This document shows, in pieces, positions 63,301 through 64,000 of a DNA stretch of 64,000 bases. Every line of letters begins with the position of its first letter. The first letter of the stretch is position 1. Under the pieces are notes generated by a model. That model did no database searches, was not told the DNA's origin, and was given only the letters and a program-made list of their open reading frames with translations. The stretch comes from Sporolactobacillus sp. THM19-2 (GTDB lineage Bacteria; Bacillota; Bacilli; Bacillales; Sporolactobacillaceae). Location: assembly GCF_004153195.1 (NCBI RefSeq), contig NZ_SEMC01000012.1:1-64000 (forward strand), in the 5' to 3' direction. The translations under genes and the position numbers were made by a program.

Positions 63301-64000
63301 AGGTCAGCCGGACCAGAAACTTCCTGACGGTCCCCCTTCATCTGCACCTGTTTTCAGCAAAGAAGACAGAAAAGGATATACGATTCTGGCTCCGCAGATG
63401 ATACCGGCTCACTTTGCTTTGTTTGAGAAAGCCTTCGCTCTGCACGGATACCACCTCGAAGTGCTGAAAAAGATGAGTACCGCTCAGGTCGAAGAAGGTC
63501 TGAAATATGTCAATAACGACGCCTGTTATCCGGCTATACTGACCGTCGGACAGCTGGTAGCGGCTCTGAAATCCGGTAAATATGATCTGAAAAGGACCGC
63601 CGTGATTCTGACTCAGACAGGCGGAGGGTGCCGGGCGACAAACTATCTGGCGTTACTGAAAAAGGCGCTGATCAGCGCCGGTTTCGCCAATGTTCCGGTC
63701 ATCTCACTCAATCATTCGACTGCTCTTAATCAGCAGCCAGGATTCAAAATTACCCTGCCGCTTGTTAAAAAGCTGGTCGTTTCCGCCTGCCTTGGTGATT
63801 TGCTTCTGAAGCTCAGATTTGCCATCCGGCCGTATGAAGAAGAAAAAGGATCAGCCGACAGAATGTTTCACCTGTGGCTCTCCCGTTGTTCCAATCTGCT
63901 GGAAACATTTACGATGAATAAGTATCGAAGAACAATTAGCGCTATTATCGCCGATTTTAATCAGATCCCTGTACACTCGGAACAAAAGCCGAAAATTGGT
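60356..64000 (+). CDS. Large acyl-CoA dehydratase activase-like iron-sulfur protein (3' end outside window)
   Basis: An uninterrupted frame of 1,215 codons still open at the window end. Two BadF/BcrA-type ATPase domains come in tandem. The first (from residue 3, LQVGLDIGSTTAKM; CAGGTGAFIDQ near 123; RCGVFAKTD near 161) and the second (FLGIDAGSTTTKIV near 321; CSSGCGSFLENFA near 443; RCTVFMNSK near 481) each keep the cysteines that hold a bridging [4Fe-4S] cluster. A CxxCxxxC segment near 605 and a DUF2229/HgdB-like part with EAVCYPAKQVHGH, NNDACYPAILTVGQ and TGGGCRATNY follow. Relatives energise 2-hydroxyacyl-CoA dehydratases; the substrate of the large fused form is unknown. Coupled to tetR. 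Confidence 0.88.
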   Translation, partial: MKLQVGLDIGSTTAKMVAINPEHKLVFKSYRRHFSEIKKTAVQLLHSLFKKFPSAVLQLHASGSSGISLSEELGVPFVQEVVACTQAVKARNPNIDVVIELGGEDAKIIYLTHGMEQRMNTACAGGTGAFIDQIASLLQTDAAGLNKLAEGAERIYPIASRCGVFAKTDIQALVNDGVRKEDIAASVFQAVVNQTVSGLACGRPIKGNVAFLGGPLTFLPELRHRFMETLNLTHEHVMESDDGQYFVAIGAAMADSSNDSIDIGKFIGQLETMNKACRSVSVGRQDALFNSPEEWETFKQRHARARVHKGSLENYRGNSFLGIDAGSTTTKIVLTGRNDEILYFYYDNNKGNPIESVRKGLRRLFEQLPDQVHIANSVVTGYGEKLIQAAFQIDSGEVETIAHYRAARKFQPDVDFIIDIGGQDMKCMKVKDGAIDRIMLNEACSSGCGSFLENFADTLGYSVKEFARLALSSKAPVELGSRCTVFMNSKVRQVQKEGAGIADISAGLAYSVVSNALFKVIKMRNVDEMGDHIVVQGGTFLNDAVLRAFEKMTGKEVVRPDLSGLMGAYGCALLARERSREKADSSLLSADKIDSLTVKTNHGRCRGCQNRCRLTITRFPDKRIFISGNRCERGAGKAKKKITVPNLAEEKLHVLFDRPSLKAEDAVRGTIGIPRVLNMYENYPFWHTFFTELKFRVVLSDPSSRRNFVKGMETIPSEAVCYPAKQVHGHIINLIEKGVSVIFYPAVVYEKQESVDQDNHYNCPIVSSYPEVIRVNMDILAEKGIRFIQPFVSLDKPSALIRELHACFPDIPYSELRQALSKAKKEDMAFHAWIRHRGEEVVAKLEDSGQTGIVLGGHPYHLDPEVNHGIPNEIARMDMAVLTEDSVCHLAKKRISRSVVNQWTYHSRLYRAAEAVNEHPNLELVQITSFGCGLDAITTEAVQEILERGHKLYTWIKMDENGNLGAVRIRLRSLKAAIRERKGQPDQKLPDGPPSSAPVFSKEDRKGYTILAPQMIPAHFALFEKAFALHGYHLEVLKKMSTAQVEEGLKYVNNDACYPAILTVGQLVAALKSGKYDLKRTAVILTQTGGGCRATNYLALLKKALISAGFANVPVISLNHSTALNQQPGFKITLPLVKKLVVSACLGDLLLKLRFAIRPYEEEKGSADRMFHLWLSRCSNLLETFTMNKYRRTISAIIADFNQIPVHSEQKPKIG

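Overview
The window is a block of low-to-moderate GC Firmicutes chromosome. Its gene order follows the Bacillus subtilis yqe-yqf-yqg region: comER/comEA-EB-EC, holA, rpsT, gpr, lepA, hemW, hrcA-grpE-dnaK-dnaJ, prmA, mtaB, rpsU, yqeY, floA, yqfC-yqfD, phoH, pgpH, ybeY, dgkA, cdd, era, recO, ccpN, dnaG, rpoD, trmK, yqfO, ispH, nfo, ispG, pbpA, yqzC-yqzD, rpmG, yqgN, glcK, comGC-GG, yqzE. Sporulation markers (Gpr, YqfC, YqfD, a YjcZ-type peptide) show an endospore-forming member of the Bacillales. Several genes that B. subtilis has at these positions are absent: spoIIP, rsmE, nfeD next to floA, glyQS, yqfL, cccA, sodA, comGA and comGB. Losing cccA and sodA fits a fermentative, catabolically reduced spore former such as Sporolactobacillaceae. 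That placement is inferred from layout and not from any search.

Layout. 1-4.8 kb: DNA-uptake genes (comER, comEA-EC). 5-11.3 kb: DNA polymerase III delta, S20, spore protease, LepA, HemW. 11.3-18.7 kb: CIRCE-controlled hrcA-grpE-dnaK-dnaJ heat-shock cluster, then prmA and mtaB. 18.7-22.5 kb: a Na/Pi-type transporter, S21, YqeY, flotillin FloA and an unidentified membrane protein. 22.5-30.6 kb: sporulation proteins YqfC/YqfD, PhoH, the c-di-AMP phosphodiesterase PgpH, and the ybeY-dgkA-cdd-era-yqzL-recO run. 30.6-37.2 kb: CcpN, primase, the main sigma factor, TrmK, YqfO. 37.4-45.3 kb: isoprenoid enzymes IspH and IspG, endonuclease IV, a soluble histidine kinase, a nitroreductase and a stand-alone NfeD-like protein. 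45.4-45.9 kb: five tRNA genes (Asn, Met, His, Ile2, Ser).

46-47.3 kb is the least ordinary stretch. It holds a histidine-rich YmaF protein, a YjcZ peptide and a 15-bp copy of the tRNA-Ser 3' end. It is followed by a Dps gene behind two PerR-like boxes. 48-55 kb carries a class B penicillin-binding protein, YqzC/YqzD, L33, 5-formyl-THF cycloligase, glucokinase and a methyltransferase. 55-57.3 kb is a comG operon reduced to comGC-GG plus yqzE. 57.7-64 kb has an L,D-transpeptidase, a DCC thioredoxin-like protein, and a TetR regulator overlapping a very large 2-hydroxyacyl-CoA-dehydratase-activase-like iron-sulfur protein that runs off the end.

Most of the window is housekeeping. No clearly new multi-gene system is visible. 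The points that most deserve a second look are: the C33 in tRNA-Ile2; the tRNA-Ser end duplication; three genes whose best-placed start is ATC or ATT; the headless comG operon; and the missing spoIIP.
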